Notes: generated from the letters alone by a model not told the origin. A DNA stretch of 64,000 nucleotides from Schistocerca nitens (GCF_023898315.1 NC_064621.1:121592561-121656560), one strand, 5' to 3'. Counted from the stretch's first letter, positions 22,921-34,138 are shown. Made by a program: numbers and translations.

Positions 22921-23355
22921 TTTTAAAATAAAATTTGTCCAACTTAAAAGTGGAAGCTCTCTGTTACAGAGAATAGTACTACATGGTAACAATCAACAGA
23001 AAAAATCTAACTTTTCTGAATTGGCATTTTTGAAAAAGAGTTTCGTAAATTATAAAAAATTCAAAAGGCGACAGTAAAAGAACTTTGACATTTATGTCCA
23101 AACAGGATACTATTGTAATAATAAAGCAGTTATCTTTCAAATAAAAAAAAACTCTAACAAAATATCTGGAACTGTTAAAGAGATACAGCATTTTTAAAAT
23201 TTTTCCAAAAGTCGCATCTTGAAAATGATGTTTTGAAGACCTGTATCTTGGGGCAGGAATTTTTTGAAGAAAACAAAAATACGTGTTTCTTACTTACTCC
23301 AGAATTTTAACATATGCTTAAATTCAATAACATCATAGACTTTGAAGGTAACCCC
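22921..23355 (-). repeat. Right long terminal inverted repeat
   Basis: Reverse complement partner of 16655-17107. The inner limit is near 'TTTTAAAATAAAATTTGTCC'. The clear divergence between arms indicates an old insertion. Confidence 0.75.
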
Positions 23356-23861
23356 ACCCCTGCCTGAAGTGATACTATTATGCGTCAAGTTATTTCTGGC
23401 GCAGAAGTAGAGAGCATTCTCGCCTTGAGTGTATTTTCTGCATATTTGGAAGGCCCCATCATATCTATCAAATTGAACTTAGGTGTTTAATCCTCTGCTA
23501 TATTGTAATGTTGGCCCCATGTACTATGTATTCCATATTTCCAAGGAACTCACCATCCTCATTGTTATATCCTCTGAGGAATGTGCCTGATTTGAGAGAC
23601 TGTTATTGCCTAATTTCACTCTGGCTTTGATGGTTATTTCAGCTACATAGTTAACGCAGTATCAGTTGTGGCTTGAATATCTTCATTCAGCACAAAATCA
23701 ACTCCATTCTTTGCTTTCTTCCTATTACCATGCTAGTATAGCATGTAATTTTTGCTCAGTTTTCATCCTTTTTCATTTTGTCTTGCTTATTCCTCGTACA
23801 GTACACGTATCTTTGTCCTTTCCATAAAGTTGCCCTTCAGCAATATACTTTGCCTTCAGTT
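23356..23861. other. Intron 1 DNA without recognised content
   Basis: AT-rich, only short ORFs, no terminal repeats seen. Confidence 0.45.
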
Positions 23862-23863
23862 TA

Positions 23864-25340
23864 CGAGGGTAAGTCAATTATTATCCACAGTTTACTTATA
23901 TTTTTGTTTATTTTGGTAGTACTTTCATTTTACGTTGATGACGTGTGGTTTGTTTATTTGTTGTTATATCTTAGCAATTTTCAAGCTGCTAGGTAAGTTT
24001 AGTTATCACTGCCATGCTGTTAAATATGGCTGCTCCTCTCTATTTGCACCAAAGAAAAGCAACGTTCAGTGATCCATTTTTTTGTGCTCGGAAGGCGTAT
24101 CAGGGGCCGAAATTTGTTGAAGACTTTCAGTCAGTATGGGAACAGTGTTTTGCCACAATGGATTGGAAAATTCTGAAATAGTTGCACAAGTGTTACACAC
24201 GATGAAGGAGCTGGACAACTGTTTAGCGCCACAAATGAAACCATTGAGCGTTCACGTGAACTGATTCTCTTAGACGATTAACTATTGACGAAGTGGCACA
24301 TTGTCTGCAAATTAGTCATGGTTCTGCCTACGAAATCATCCACAACAGACTTTGGTTTCGTAAAGTTTGTACAAGATGAGTCCCAAAACAACTCGTACAG
24401 TTGCATAAACACACACACTTGGACATCTGCAATAAAGCATTTGGATCGCTATGGTAACAAAGCGGACAACTTCTTAGACAGGATCATTACTGGCTGGCCT
24501 CTGTGGCTGAGAGGTTCTAGACACTTCAGTCCGGAATCGCACTGCTGCTATGGTCACAGTTTCGAATCCTGCCTCGGGCATGTATGTGTGTGATGTCCTT
24601 CGGTTAGTTAGGTTTAAGTAGTTCTAAGTTTAGAGGACTGATTACCTCAGATGTTGGGAAGTCCCATAGTGCTTAGAGCCATTTGAACATTACTGGTGAT
24701 GAAACATGGATCCATCATTACGAGCTGGAGAGGAAACGGCAGAGTATGGAATGGAAACATCCAAATTCACCGTGCAAGGGAAAGTTCAAGACCCAACCAT
24801 CCACAGGAAAACTGATGCTTATGTTTTTTTGGGACGCACAAGGTCCAGTACTGGAACATTATGGGGAAAGGGGCACAACAGTAAAGAGTGTATCTTACAG
24901 TGAGATGCTTAATGCCAGGCTAAAGCCTGCAATTCGAAGCAACCACAAAGACTGCTGTCAAAAAGTGTTCTGTCATGGCACCACAATGCCTGTCGGCATA
25001 CTGCTGCCAACACTGCTGAAACGCTCCAGAAACTCAAGTTTGAAGTACTGGATCATCCCTCATAGTCCCAATTTGGCTCCTCCTGACTTAACAGGCATTA
25101 AGGGGCCGCCAATTTGCCTCGGACAAAGCAGTGAAAAAAGCAGTTCATTCCTGGCTCGCAGCTCAACTGAGATTTCTGCATCGAAGCTCAACTGAGGACC
25201 TTCTTTTATGAGGGCATCAGGAAGCTTGCACAACAATGGACCAAGTGCCTTGAAACGCAAGAAGACTATGTCAAAAAATGGTGTTCTTGTAAGTTTCCTA
25301 TTTTAGAACTACTTTGCAGATAAGAATTGACTTTCCTTCA
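23864..25340 (+). mobile_element. mariner element interrupted by a SINE
   Basis: The ends 'CGAGGGTAAGTCAATTATTA' and the complement of 'AAGAATTGACTTTCCTTCA' form inverted repeats bordered by TA (23862-23863 and 25341-25342). Without the SINE and its duplication the length is about 1.27 kb, normal for mariner. The transposase begins near 24080 with many breaks ('LRRLTIDEVAHCLQISHGSA' near 24260), is split at 24494-24687, and resumes 'ITGDETWIHHYELERKRQS' and 'MLMFFWDAQGPVLEHYGERG'. The second catalytic Asp appears changed to His ('HHNACRHTAANTAETL' near 24983), after a frameshift near 24970. The copy is dead. Confidence 0.92.
24494..24687 (+). mobile_element. tRNA-derived SINE, near full length
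   Basis: It opens 'TGGCCTCTGTGGCTGAGAGG' (A-box region 'TGGCTGAGAGGTT'), has the B-box 'GTTTCGAATCCTGCCTCGGG', then 'GTTAGTTAGGTTTAAGTAGT' and the tail 'AAGTCCCATAGTGCTTAGAG'. The 9-bp duplication CATTACTGG flanks it (24485-24493, 24688-24696). The length of about 195 bp includes both Pol III boxes. It inserted into an existing mariner. Confidence 0.94.
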
Positions 25341-25342
25341 TA

Positions 25343-26216
25343 ATTGTGTGCAGGGTTCCTAGTCACTTTGGTTTCCTGGTAAGATGTTATGGTTTTTGAT
25401 TCTTAGGTTCTTTGGATGAGCATCGGTCTCTGTAGTTACCATCTATTCCTGAAGTGATAGAAGTGGAGTTTTCATTTAGTGTGCTAGATAGGAGGCTTGT
25501 CTTTGTAGTGAAAACAACAAAACAGTTATTTTCTACTGACTTTTAGACCTAACAGGGAGGATTTTCTTTTGGGGTTTACTCCCTTAGCCTTTGAAGATCC
25601 CTCCTCATTCCATGGAGCAGTAGAATTTATGCGCACTATCATCAGAGGAATGGTCTGCCAGTTCCACTGTACTGAATCATCTCTGCCTTTGCTGCCATTG
25701 AGGCCTTCAGCTGTAATCGTGGGCATGAACTCCATGGTATGCCCAACAGTACTGGGTCCCTGCCTGGACTCAGCCCAAAATCTTGGTTGTGGTGAAATAC
25801 TGATATGTATTGTAGCATGTGATATAAGTAGGCCAGAAGTCAATAGCTTTGTTTTGAGGTGGGGAAGCCAACAAATGTGAATAAGAAAGGCTGTGGCTAA
25901 AGGTTGATCTATTGAGTTGGCCCAGGTTTGAGTTCACTCCATATGTAACATGCCTTATATGAGGTAAACCTGTTGTCAATCTGAAGGTTTATTTGAACAC
26001 ACATGCTTATCTAAGCATGATACTTTTAGAGGTAGTGTGCTGTTGTCTTCATATGTCTTTTGAGGTGGTTTTGCCCAGCTGTTTACAGGGGGCCTACAGT
26101 TTAGCATAGATTCCAAACTGTGATGCAGCATGGCATTTTTAAGTATTAATGAATGTTACAAGAAGTGAAAGGTGTAAAGGGATAGATATAGATTGTAGGA
26201 CTAACAGGGGATCAAA
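25343..26216. other. Intron 1 DNA without recognised content
   Basis: Contains opposed ORFs of about 100 codons near 25526-25880, neither with known motifs. The region 25560-25760 has relatively high GC, which could indicate an old repeat that I cannot name. Confidence 0.4.
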
Positions 26217-26850
26217 CTAGAGACCATCTTGATGGGGGGGGGGGGAGGTTGGTGGCAGAAATGGAGAGAAATGGAAAGATTGTGGATGTATCTGTTGCAG
26301 TAGAAGGTTTTGTAGTGCTAGGGTGGGAGCAGAGAAGGGTATAGGTGGATGAAGGACAATGACTAACAAAGATGGAGGCCAGGACAGTTGCAGGAACATA
26401 GGATATATTGCAGGGAAGGGTCCAGATGTCAAGGACAGTCATCGAAATGAAGGTTGTGGTAGGCAGCAGGCTCAGCTACTGGGTGATCCAGCTGTTTCAT
26501 GGCTACTGTTTGTCGGTGGCCATTCATTTGGACAGACAGCTTAGCTTGTAGCTCACATGACTGCTTTGACAGGTAGCCCTGCCTTTGATGGGATAGATGA
26601 TGCATGTGACTTGACTGGGGGTGGTGATTGTGGGAGGAAGTAAGACACAGGTCTTGCATCAGGTCTGTAGCAGGGATAAGAGCCATGAGGCAAGGGATTG
26701 GGAGCAGCATATTGAATACCACTTGTGGGGGGGGGGGGGGGGGGGGAGATAGTGGGTAGGACATTCCGCATTTCAGGGCTCAGTAAGAGGTAGTCAAAAC
26801 CCCGGTGGGGAATTTGACTCAGTTGCTTAGTGTACTAATGTTTGGTAATG
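26217..26850 (-). mobile_element. Penelope-like retroelement relic (GIY-YIG end)
   Basis: On the minus strand, 26830-26740 reads 'PHRGFDYLLLSPEMRNVLPT', then after a G-run (26728-26747 on the + strand) 'PNPLPHGSYPCYRPDARP' and 'SHASSIPSKAGLPVK'. Then comes 'KLSVQMNGHRQTVAMKQLDH' followed by PVAEPAAYHNLHFDDC. That last segment corresponds to the GIY-YIG-type endonuclease part of Penelope elements ('MNGHR..V..K.LDHPVAEH'). The upstream RT is not present. Assignment is by remembered family pattern. Confidence 0.68.
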
Positions 26851-27662
26851 AAATAGGATTTGGCCGTGAGAATAGTCTGACAAGTCCAGTTTGTTCATTG
26901 ATCCCAATAATTATATAAGCTTGGAAATTATGCTCAGCCTCCCCCCCTCCCTATTTTTACTATAATGCTGTGACTGAAATAGAAGGAAAATTGAGGATCC
27001 TTGATGCATTTGCATGAACTAGTTTGTTGCTTAGTGACACCTCTACTGATACAGAGAGCCTGTAGATAGAAGCAAGTGTCACATTATATTTTCTGTGCTT
27101 TTTTCTTCATATATTTCATCCTTATAAGATGTGCCGGCTACAGAAGGGTTTTTTGTGTACTTTCATCCTATTGAACTATGATTCCAGCTTGACTGAATGA
27201 AAAGTTAGCTGTGTCAAAAGTGTGTATGGTGGGACTGGATTAAATTATAAATTTACTGATTGGAAGCAAATGTAGCAGTGTGTACAGGAAAGTGAGAGCC
27301 TTGCTGTTGTCCACAAGACTTAATTGCCCTCTGTTGCAGTTTCTTTATATTTAAAAATCACTGTCAGTGGCCTTTTAAAATAGGGTTTTGTGATTGTTTC
27401 AAATTGCTGCAGATAAGATGAACATGTATTGTCTTTGAAAAGGCAAATGTCCAACTGATATTTTAGGATACAGTTTTGACATACTGTGTAATGATGTATG
27501 CAAAACAAGATTAAGAGTTTGCCTGGATATGGGTCATTGTGTGGGGCAGTGGGTAGTTTGACAGAAGTGAAAAGTGCCATCATGAAATGTCACCAACTAT
27601 TTATAGTTTTTTGTTGTGCATCTAAAAATGCAAGTTTTGAACAAACAGATATTTCCTTTCAG
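26851..27662. other. End of FKBP intron 1
   Basis: No element recognised. The last 15 bases form the polypyrimidine tract and AG acceptor of exon 2. Confidence 0.5.
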
Positions 27663-27914
27663 GACTTGTATTGGAGCCAGGAAAGAGGTATGCGCAGACA
27701 GTGGATAAACCATTCCATATATCGATGGCTAGTCTTGATGTGATGCATTCTGAAAATGATTTGGTGTCAGTGAATGTTAACTTCCAGAATGCAGAATTTA
27801 TTCTGTGTAACCTACAGAAAAATAAAGTTTTTCAGACACCCCTAGATTTAAACTTCATGGCAGGAGACAAGATTGCATTCTACACCTCAGGAAAGGGTCG
27901 TGTTCATCTGACAG
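27663..27914 (+). CDS. Fkbp39: FK506-binding nuclear protein, coding exon 2 (nucleoplasmin-like domain)
   Basis: The exon follows a pyrimidine-rich acceptor (TTTCCTTTCAG) and ends at donor GTATGT (27915). Its 252 bases encode nearly the whole N-terminal nucleoplasmin-like domain: 'LEPGKRYAQTVDKPFHIS', then 'NDLVSVNVNFQNAEFILCNL', 'PLDLNFMAGDKIAFYTSG' and 'RVHLTG'. The PLDLNF..GD..FYT.G signature aligns with Drosophila 'ALDLNFSKGDRIMFYTAG' as I remember it. In this family the domain forms a pentameric beta-sandwich and acts in histone and chromatin binding. No stop or frameshift is present, in contrast to the surrounding transposons. Both boundaries are phase 1. Confidence 0.95.
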
Positions 27915-27993
27915 GTATGTTATTCCTTTGAGATAATTTCTTCATTGTTCAAACGTCTACTATAGCAATGTCTCATTGGTTTGTGTTTTAAAG

Positions 27994-28059
27994 GTTACTT
28001 GATAGATGACGATGATGAAATGGGTATTGAAGCTGAAGATGAGGAATCTGAAGAGGATG
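27994..28059 (+). CDS. Fkbp39: FK506-binding nuclear protein, coding exon 3 (acidic tract A)
   Basis: After a 79-bp intron, acceptor TTTTAAAG opens a 66-base exon that closes at donor GTAAGT (28060). It encodes 'GYLIDDDDEMGIEAEDEE' and then SEED. The GYL completes the last strand of the nucleoplasmin-like domain (Drosophila has 'LLGYLHD'), and the rest is the first acidic tract, the usual histone-contacting feature of nucleoplasmin-fold proteins. It is phase 1 at both ends, so skipping it would keep the frame. Confidence 0.93.
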
Positions 28060-28285
28060 GTAAGTACTCGAAAATAATTGTACATAAATGTAAATACCAC
28101 TCGTGAATTAGTCTGTAAGCCTGGTTCAACACAAGAAGTGATCTGTGACAATGGGACATGTGATAGACATGTCGCCAAATCATCTAGCCGTTATTGTCAG
28201 TAGATGAATCCTGATGATTCTGCTGCTTCTTTATTCAAGCAGCTCCTTATTTGGACTCAAGAGACTGAGCAGACACTGTTCCAGA

Positions 28286-28372
28286 CTTTTCTACTCTGAG
28301 ATGGTACCAGGAATCGAACGCAGGTCCTGTTGCACAAAAGGCAGCAGTGCTAATCATTAGGCTACGGGGGCA
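28286..28372 (-). repeat. tRNA-like SINE fragment
   Basis: On the minus strand it reads 'CCCCGTAGCCTAATGATTAG' (A-box-like) and, about 40 bases later, 'GCGTTCGATTCCTGGTACC' (B-box). The stems of a tRNA can only partly be drawn and there is no matching neighbour, so I treat it as a tRNA-derived repeat and not a tRNA gene. Confidence 0.5.
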
Positions 28373-29365
28373 GTAATTGTAAGTGTTGATTATTTTTACA
28401 GTGAAGCAATCATTAATGTCAGGATTTTTAATGCCTCATTTCTGAATCCAGTATCCTCAACTCAGAAAAGTACTAATAGAAACAGTGGCAGTGAGCTCTT
28501 AACTACTGGTGATTATTAATCTGAGAATAAAGTAATTTGATTCTAACATAGATTTTGAGAATGGCTGTAGACTATTCAAACACCTCAACAAGAAAGATAA
28601 CTGGATGAGCTCATTGCAGCAGTGAAGACCAGATTGGAGACAGCAACTCGTGTCACTGAATGTTTCCAAGTAATCTACTGTGCATAAGTGTCTTTGTAGA
28701 CAGTTAGCATCTGAAGTATCACATATTATCCAGCAAACAGAACTGGAAACCAGGCCAGCTTATTTGCTCTCAAGAAACAGGATGAAGAGAAGGCACAAGT
28801 GGGGACTCTGGTACCCTTAAAAGTGGAGCACTGCCATATAATGTATGCCATTGTCTTGTGTAGAACAACATTTAAATGTATACTGGATTTTTGAGGATAC
28901 TTCTCAGACACCACTACTTTGCCAGCATTTGTTTGTAGAACAGTAAGAGTAAAGATTTCTTCCAAATAGACTATTACCTGCTTTAGTCATTTTGCCTCGT
29001 ATCTTGCTAAAAATCTAAAGTTTGTTCCCTGTTTCGAAGCTGTCATCTCATTTGTACATAACTCTTATGCTTAAATATTTTAAAAACAAATTTAATAGAG
29101 AGAAATTTCATTCACGAGGAAAGGGTATGAGGATCGGAGAACGGACAGAATGGTGAGGTAGTTTAAGGGGCCAGCTGTCTTGCGGTAAGGCCATTCACAC
29201 TGTTTGGTTTTCATACAGGAGATTATCCTCCTCAGTAACTGGACGAGATCAGTGAACCTAGTGTCTGTTCAAACAGTACCTGTATTAAAAATGGTATGTT
29301 AGCTGAGCATATGTAGCATCAGAATGGCACTCTTATCTTTGGTTAGGTGGAATGCAAATCATATA
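28373..29365. other. Intron 3 DNA without recognised content
   Basis: Short ORFs only, no terminal repeats or known motifs seen. Confidence 0.45.
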
Positions 29366-31190
29366 CAGTGGAACCTCACATAGCGAGCATAATTCATTTC
29401 AGAATCATACTCATAGTGCAAAACACTCATTAAGCGAAACACACACATAAATTAATGTAAAATACAGTAATGTGTTCCATGCAGAAAAAATACTAAGTTT
29501 TATCTTATTCGTGCCATTTATTCAAAGAAAGTTATACATGCAGTATTGTGTACTTCATTATTCATGATGCATAACTAATTCTTTTTTATCTACAGTCATT
29601 TGTTTCTGTCAGCGCTTCAACACTTGGCGAAAATGCGGCACAGCATTGTCAGATTTGTAGTGCACATAGCCACTGCCTTATTGAGATGATTATTTTCAGT
29701 GTTTGATGCAGCCGATTCCCATGCTTTCAGCATTTCTCTTATTTCATCATCATCATCAGAAAAACTCCTCTCAACAAGTTCATGCTGTGAAACACACTGC
29801 AACTCTGTAAGCTCTTCCGTGGTCATTTCTTGACTGTGATCTTCCACAACCTCATTGATATCGTTGTTATCCACTTCTAGTCCCATGCTTTTGGTCAAAG
29901 ACAGAATTTCGTTGATTACAGGCTCCACAGGTACTGACTCAGATGCCTTAGTCACAGTCGACAAAGCATTCTGGCCAAAGCTTCTTCCAAGCAGAAGTTA
30001 GTTCTCTTGGTAACCCCTCCCCATGTCTTTTTGATCATCTTGACACAGGCAACGATGTTGAAATAATATTTCCAGAACTCTGACTGGAGATTGGTTGCTT
30101 CAGTTAACTCAAAGCAATGCTTGGAGTGCTTTAGTGTAGAGCATCTTAAAGTTGGACATAATCTGTTGGTCCATAGGCTGGAGTCACAGTAGTGTTGGGA
30201 GGCAGAAATTGGATTTTGATTAATTAAATTTCTTCGAGGAGGAGGTCTTGTGGGTGTGGGGAATGGGCAGGAGAGTTGTCCATAACCAGCAAGACATTGA
30301 GCGGCAGATTCATCTCAAGCAAATATTTTTTCACTGAGGGACCAACCACTTCATTGATCCAATCACAAAAGAGATCATTTGTCACCCAAACCTTGTTGAA
30401 TCTCCACAACACATTTAACCTCCTCTTCTGGACTTTACATGTGTTGAAGGCCTGAATGGTAAACAAGCAGCAGTTGAATTTTCAAACTGCTGCTTGCATT
30501 GGCACAGAATAGTAGTGTGAGACGCTCTTTCATTGGCTTCTAACTGGGCAATACATTCTCCTCTGCTGTTATATAGACACGGTTTGGCATATTTTTCGAG
30601 AATAGACACATCTTGTCAATTAAAAATGTTGCGGCAGATAACCATTAGAATCTACAAGCAATCTGCAGTTGCTGACGAAGTTCTCTGTTGCCTTTGTGTC
30701 AGAGCTGGCTGCTTCATCGTGCCTCTCAATGCTGTGGATGCCGATTCTTCTCTTAAACTTCTCGTACGCCCATGGCTTCTGTGAAACACTTCTTCGGTCT
30801 CTGATGATCCTAGCAATTTTTTAACGAGGTTGGCGAAAATCATTCTCACCTTTTCACAAATGATGTCCTTGTTAATAGTGGCACCTTGCAGTTGGTTTTC
30901 ATTTATCCATATAAGTAGCAACCTTTTGAAATTGTCCAGAATATGAAACCGTTGTTCAGAGACTCGCATCACTCTCTGAGAAGCATCTATCTCCTTGATC
31001 TTGTCTTTGTTTGTGAGGATAGTGCAAATAGTTGATTTAGACTGATTATATGTGTGTGCTAAATCAGCAATGCTTGCACCACGTTAATGTTTTTTCAATG
31101 ATTATATGTTTCATTTCTAAGGTCTTTTCTTTCTCTTATGGTTGTCGTCTCGCGGCTTTTTCAGGAACATTTTGCTTTCATTAGCAGAGA
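29366..31190 (-). mobile_element. Tigger (pogo-group) element, one terminal repeat visible
   Basis: The left end is 'CAGTGGAACCTCACATAGCG', the typical Tigger terminal repeat, preceded by TA. The transposase is on the minus strand from about 31170 to 29617: an N-terminal HTH ('TIREKE', 'NKDKIKEIDASQR' in pieces), a CENP-B-type DNA-binding part 'FKRLLLIWINENQLQGATIN', then 'KVWVTNDLFCDWINEVVGPS', 'LPLNVLLVMDNSPAHSP' (a catalytic Asp of the DDE/D core), and the acidic C-terminal 'SLTKSMGLEVDNNDINEVVE' with 'DDDDEIREMLKAWE'. Several stops and frameshifts are present. I do not find the partner terminal repeat near 31200, so that end is probably lost. Confidence 0.85.
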
Positions 31191-32724
31191 AGAAATTTAA
31201 CAAAGTAAAGCATTAAAATAGTGGTTTAAACTGGTATATTTTAGTGGGAATTACAGAAAATCATTTTTTGGCAGTTGATGAAACAATAATTCAGGTCAGC
31301 TGATTTTCAAGTGCACATCATATTTTCTGGCCAAAGTTAGTGACAATAGCGAAAGAGATGTATTAACATTGGACCTTCAGCCAGGACAATATGCTGCATG
31401 CATTTATGAAAAAGTGCTGGATTGGAAATACTTGAGACTTCATCTTAGTAGAAGTATTCTTTAATAAGCTTTATGTACCCACGTAGCCCAGCAAACTCAT
31501 TTTATTTGCTGAAAAGTGAAAAGTGCTGGATTCCAAAACTACACATTATTGCATTTACTTCAGCACTCTCAGTAACATTGCTTGGCAGACAGCATAGTTT
31601 TACTCATGACACAGTATAGCAATTTAATGAAACCTGAAAAAAAAGAAAGAAAAAGAAAGCATTGTGAAGGAAACATAAGCTCAGGCTAGCTTTATTGTTT
31701 GGTACCTTAAGAAATGTATTGGGCATGGGAACCTGTGATAAAGAAACCCACTGGTGGCCACTGTTACACAGCTATTGAGTGTGGGTTCTGTGGCAGTGAG
31801 GATGCTTTTTTGGGCACTTTAAAAGAAACCAGCAGTGGTTAAGCCATCACAGACCAAATCAACACATTTACACAATTTCAAATTGGTTCACAGAACTACA
31901 ACTCAGCAAGCACAAAATATGCTATACTTCGATCTACCACGTCAGTAACATTGCACAATAAAGACATTCAAAATTCTCTAGGGGCCCTTCCCAGAAAGTG
32001 TCAGGCAGATGGTTACGAACTCCCCAAAACTTGATGCAATGTGACAGTGGTGTAAAACTTAAAGACAATTTATACAGTGAGTGTTGCAGTTATGCCAAAA
32101 TTTTACAGTCATTGTGTCCCATGCCTTGGTAATGAACACTTAAATTTTGAAATTTATAACTATTTTGATTCATAAGTTACCATAGCAGAAAAACGGGCTG
32201 AAATGTCATGACGACTTGTGACAAAACACATTCCTTCTTTGGTGTTATACTTGTTCTGACTGGATCTCACTTCCTGGGCATCAGGAGTTTCGCTCTTACC
32301 TTCCCCAGAGAGTGTTAAAAATTGTAGATTCTAACAAGATGTCAAGATTTTGAGGACCAGTGGAACATGGTGTATTTTAAAAGCACCTCCATATGGTTGT
32401 CATTTTTTGGGGCCATATATGCTCATATTGCACAACCAAATCTAGTTTTTTAGGTGGTTTAGTACATGGGCTGTCTAATGAAAATGATATAAGAGTTTGC
32501 AGGTGACGTTTTTTAAAAGTGGTCAATTTTGGCATGTACAAATATCAACAACTTTGCCCTCTATTTGTAAACCTTTGGAGTATGGTATTCTAAAACCTTG
32601 TAAGTTATCACGATCAAAGTTTCAGATTTATACTGCAATTACTTCACAAGATATAGAAAGCTAAACTTCACATTTTTTGAAGTGGCTGCTTGTGGCTGAC
32701 TTTGCTTCAAATAATTTATCTGAA
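31191..32724. other. Intron 3 DNA, possibly the arm of an old DNA element
   Basis: No coding motifs recognised. The stretch 32460-32724 and the stretch 34139-34400 were adjacent before the Tc1 inserted and together look like the terminal arm of an older element, with repeated AAGATAT- and CAAAGTT-type words, but no partner arm could be matched. Confidence 0.35.
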
Positions 32725-33424
32725 AATTGTTCAAGAAATCTTTTTATATTTCACTGGTATAGGCATGTGTATTCAAATACAGAGATATGTAAATAGCCAA
32801 GAACAGCACTGCGGTCGACAACATGTGTGTAAGACAAGTGTCTAGTGCAGTTGTTAGATCGGTTACTGCTGCTACAATGGTAAGTCAGTCAAGATTTAAG
32901 TGTGTTTGAACATAGTTTTATTGTTGGTCCACAAGTGATGGGACACAGCCTGTTCGAGGTAGCGATGAAGTGGGGGGAATTCGGTAAAACATCAAATCTC
33001 GAACATCGGTGCAGCTGGAAATAGCCTGCAAGAACAGGTCCAACAACCACTGAAGAGAATCGTTCAACATGAAAATTTCAATGCTGTGCCATCAAGTGTC
33101 AGTGTGCAAACCATTCAATGAAACTTCATCGATGTGGGCTTTTTGAGCCGAAGGCCCACTCGTGTACCCTTGATGACTGCACGACACAAAGCTTTTCACC
33201 TCTCCTTGGCCCGTCAACACAGACATGGGGTTGTTGATGACTGGAAATATGTTGCCAGATCAGAAAAGTCTCACTTCAAATTGTATTGAGTATGGAGACA
33301 AACTCATGAATCCATGGACACTGCATGTCAGGAGGAGACTGTCAAGCTGGCAGAGGCTCTGTAACGGTGTGAGGTGTGTGCAGTTGGAGTGATGTGGGAC
33401 CCCTAGATACAACTGACAGGTGAC

Positions 33425-33763
33425 ATGTACGTTGGCATCCTGTCTGATCACCTGCATCCATTCATGTCCATTGTGCATTCTAACGGGCAATTCCAGCACA
33501 ACAGTGCAACATCCCACACTTCCAAAATTGCTACAGAGTGGTTCCAGGAACACTCTTCTGAGTTTAAACACTTCTGCTGGTCACCAAACTTCCCAGACAT
33601 GAACATTATTGAGCGTGTCTGGGGTGTCTTGCAACATGCTTGTACTCTTAAGGATTTATGGACAGCCCTGCAGGATTCATGGTGTCAATTCTGTCTAGCA
33701 CTACTTCACACTTTAGTCGAGTCCATGCCACGTCGTGTTGTGGCACTTCTGTGTCCAGAATGA
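33425..33763 (+). pseudogene. Tc1 transposase C-terminal fragment
   Basis: 112 open codons covering the second half of the catalytic domain up to 'LHTLVESMPRRVVALL', the usual C-terminal helix. Catalytic Asp-2 has become Asn-adjacent Ser/His context ('HNSATSHTS'), so the product would be inactive. The N-terminal half is in other frames. Confidence 0.82.
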
Positions 33764-34075
33764 GATTTTCACTCTGCAGTGAAGTGTGCGCTGATATGAC
33801 ACTTCCTGGCAGACTAAAACTGTGTGCCGGACTGAGACTCGAACTAGGGACCTTTGCCTTTCGCGGGCAAGTGCTCTACCATCTGAGCTACCGAAGCATG
33901 ACTCACGCCCGGTACTCACAGCTTTACTTCTGCCAGTATCTCGTCTCCTACCTTCCAAACTTTGCAGAAGTTCTCCTGCGAACCTTGCAGAACTAGCACT
34001 CCTGAAAGAAAGGATACTGCGGAGACATGGCTTAGCCACAGCCTGTGGGATGTTTCCCGAATGAGATTTTCGCTA
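33754..34075 (-). mobile_element. tRNA-derived SINE (GAGCACTTGCCC family), long form
   Basis: On the minus strand it has 'TAGCTCAGATGGTAGAGCAC' (A-box) and 'AGTTCGAGTCTCAGTCCGGC' (B-box), followed by 'CAGTTTTAGTCTGCCAGGAA' and 'GCAGAGTGAAAATCTCATTC'. On its other side are about 200 bases ending 'AATCTCATTCGGG', so the word AATCTCATTC occurs at both ends. It sits inside the Tc1. The same family forms the fold-back at 38284-38516. Exact ends are estimated because the duplication is short or decayed. Confidence 0.82.
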
Positions 34076-34138
34076 TGTGTGTTCACGGGAGCCCTATACG
34101 ATATTAGGCAAGTGTACTAGTTTCTTTGGCTCTTCAGT

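Larger units (their letters stand above)
16655..23355 (-). mobile_element. DNA element with ~440-bp inverted repeats, interrupted by a LINE
   Basis: The left arm (about 16655-17107) and right arm (about 22921-23355) are imperfect reverse complements over their full length; for example 'GATGTTATTGAATTTGCATA' at the left against 'GATGTTATTGAATTTAAGCA' from the right, and 'GAGAGCTTCCACTT' near both inner ends. The interior on the minus strand (about 22300-21290) encodes pieces that include 'TTTSVAVTSDDTGHDSAHAL' and 'SYELNEIVVNFMLQHGPSGY'. The latter resembles the C-terminal segment of transposon-derived proteins seen across arthropods, but I cannot name the superfamily. Long arms would fit a Mutator-like or similar element. 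A 4-kb LINE sits at the inner edge of the left arm. Confidence 0.72.
32725..34138 (+). mobile_element. Tc1 element interrupted by a SINE
   Basis: The left part starts near 'CACTGGTATAGGCATGTGTA' and the right end is 'TTTCTTTGGCTCTTCAGTG', consistent with the family's terminal repeats, although the left terminus is decayed. The transposase (about 32878-33760) shows 'SRRPTRVPLMTARHKAFHL', 'QETVKLAEAL'-like decay at the centre, and an open last block (33425-33763) with 'YVGILSDHLHPFMSIVHSNG' and 'PNFPDMNIIERVWGVLQHA' (the Glu of the DDE triad). The second Asp of the triad is lost: 'FQHNSATSHTS' stands where the family has 'QQDNA.PHTS'. A SINE lies between the ORF end and the right terminal repeat. 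Confidence 0.87.

Noticed and set aside
28286-28372. Possible functional tRNA gene
   Set aside because: Boxes are present but acceptor and anticodon stems do not pair well; fits a SINE fragment better.
29617-31170. Domesticated jerky/CENP-B-like host gene
   Set aside because: Too many stops and frameshifts between recognisable blocks.
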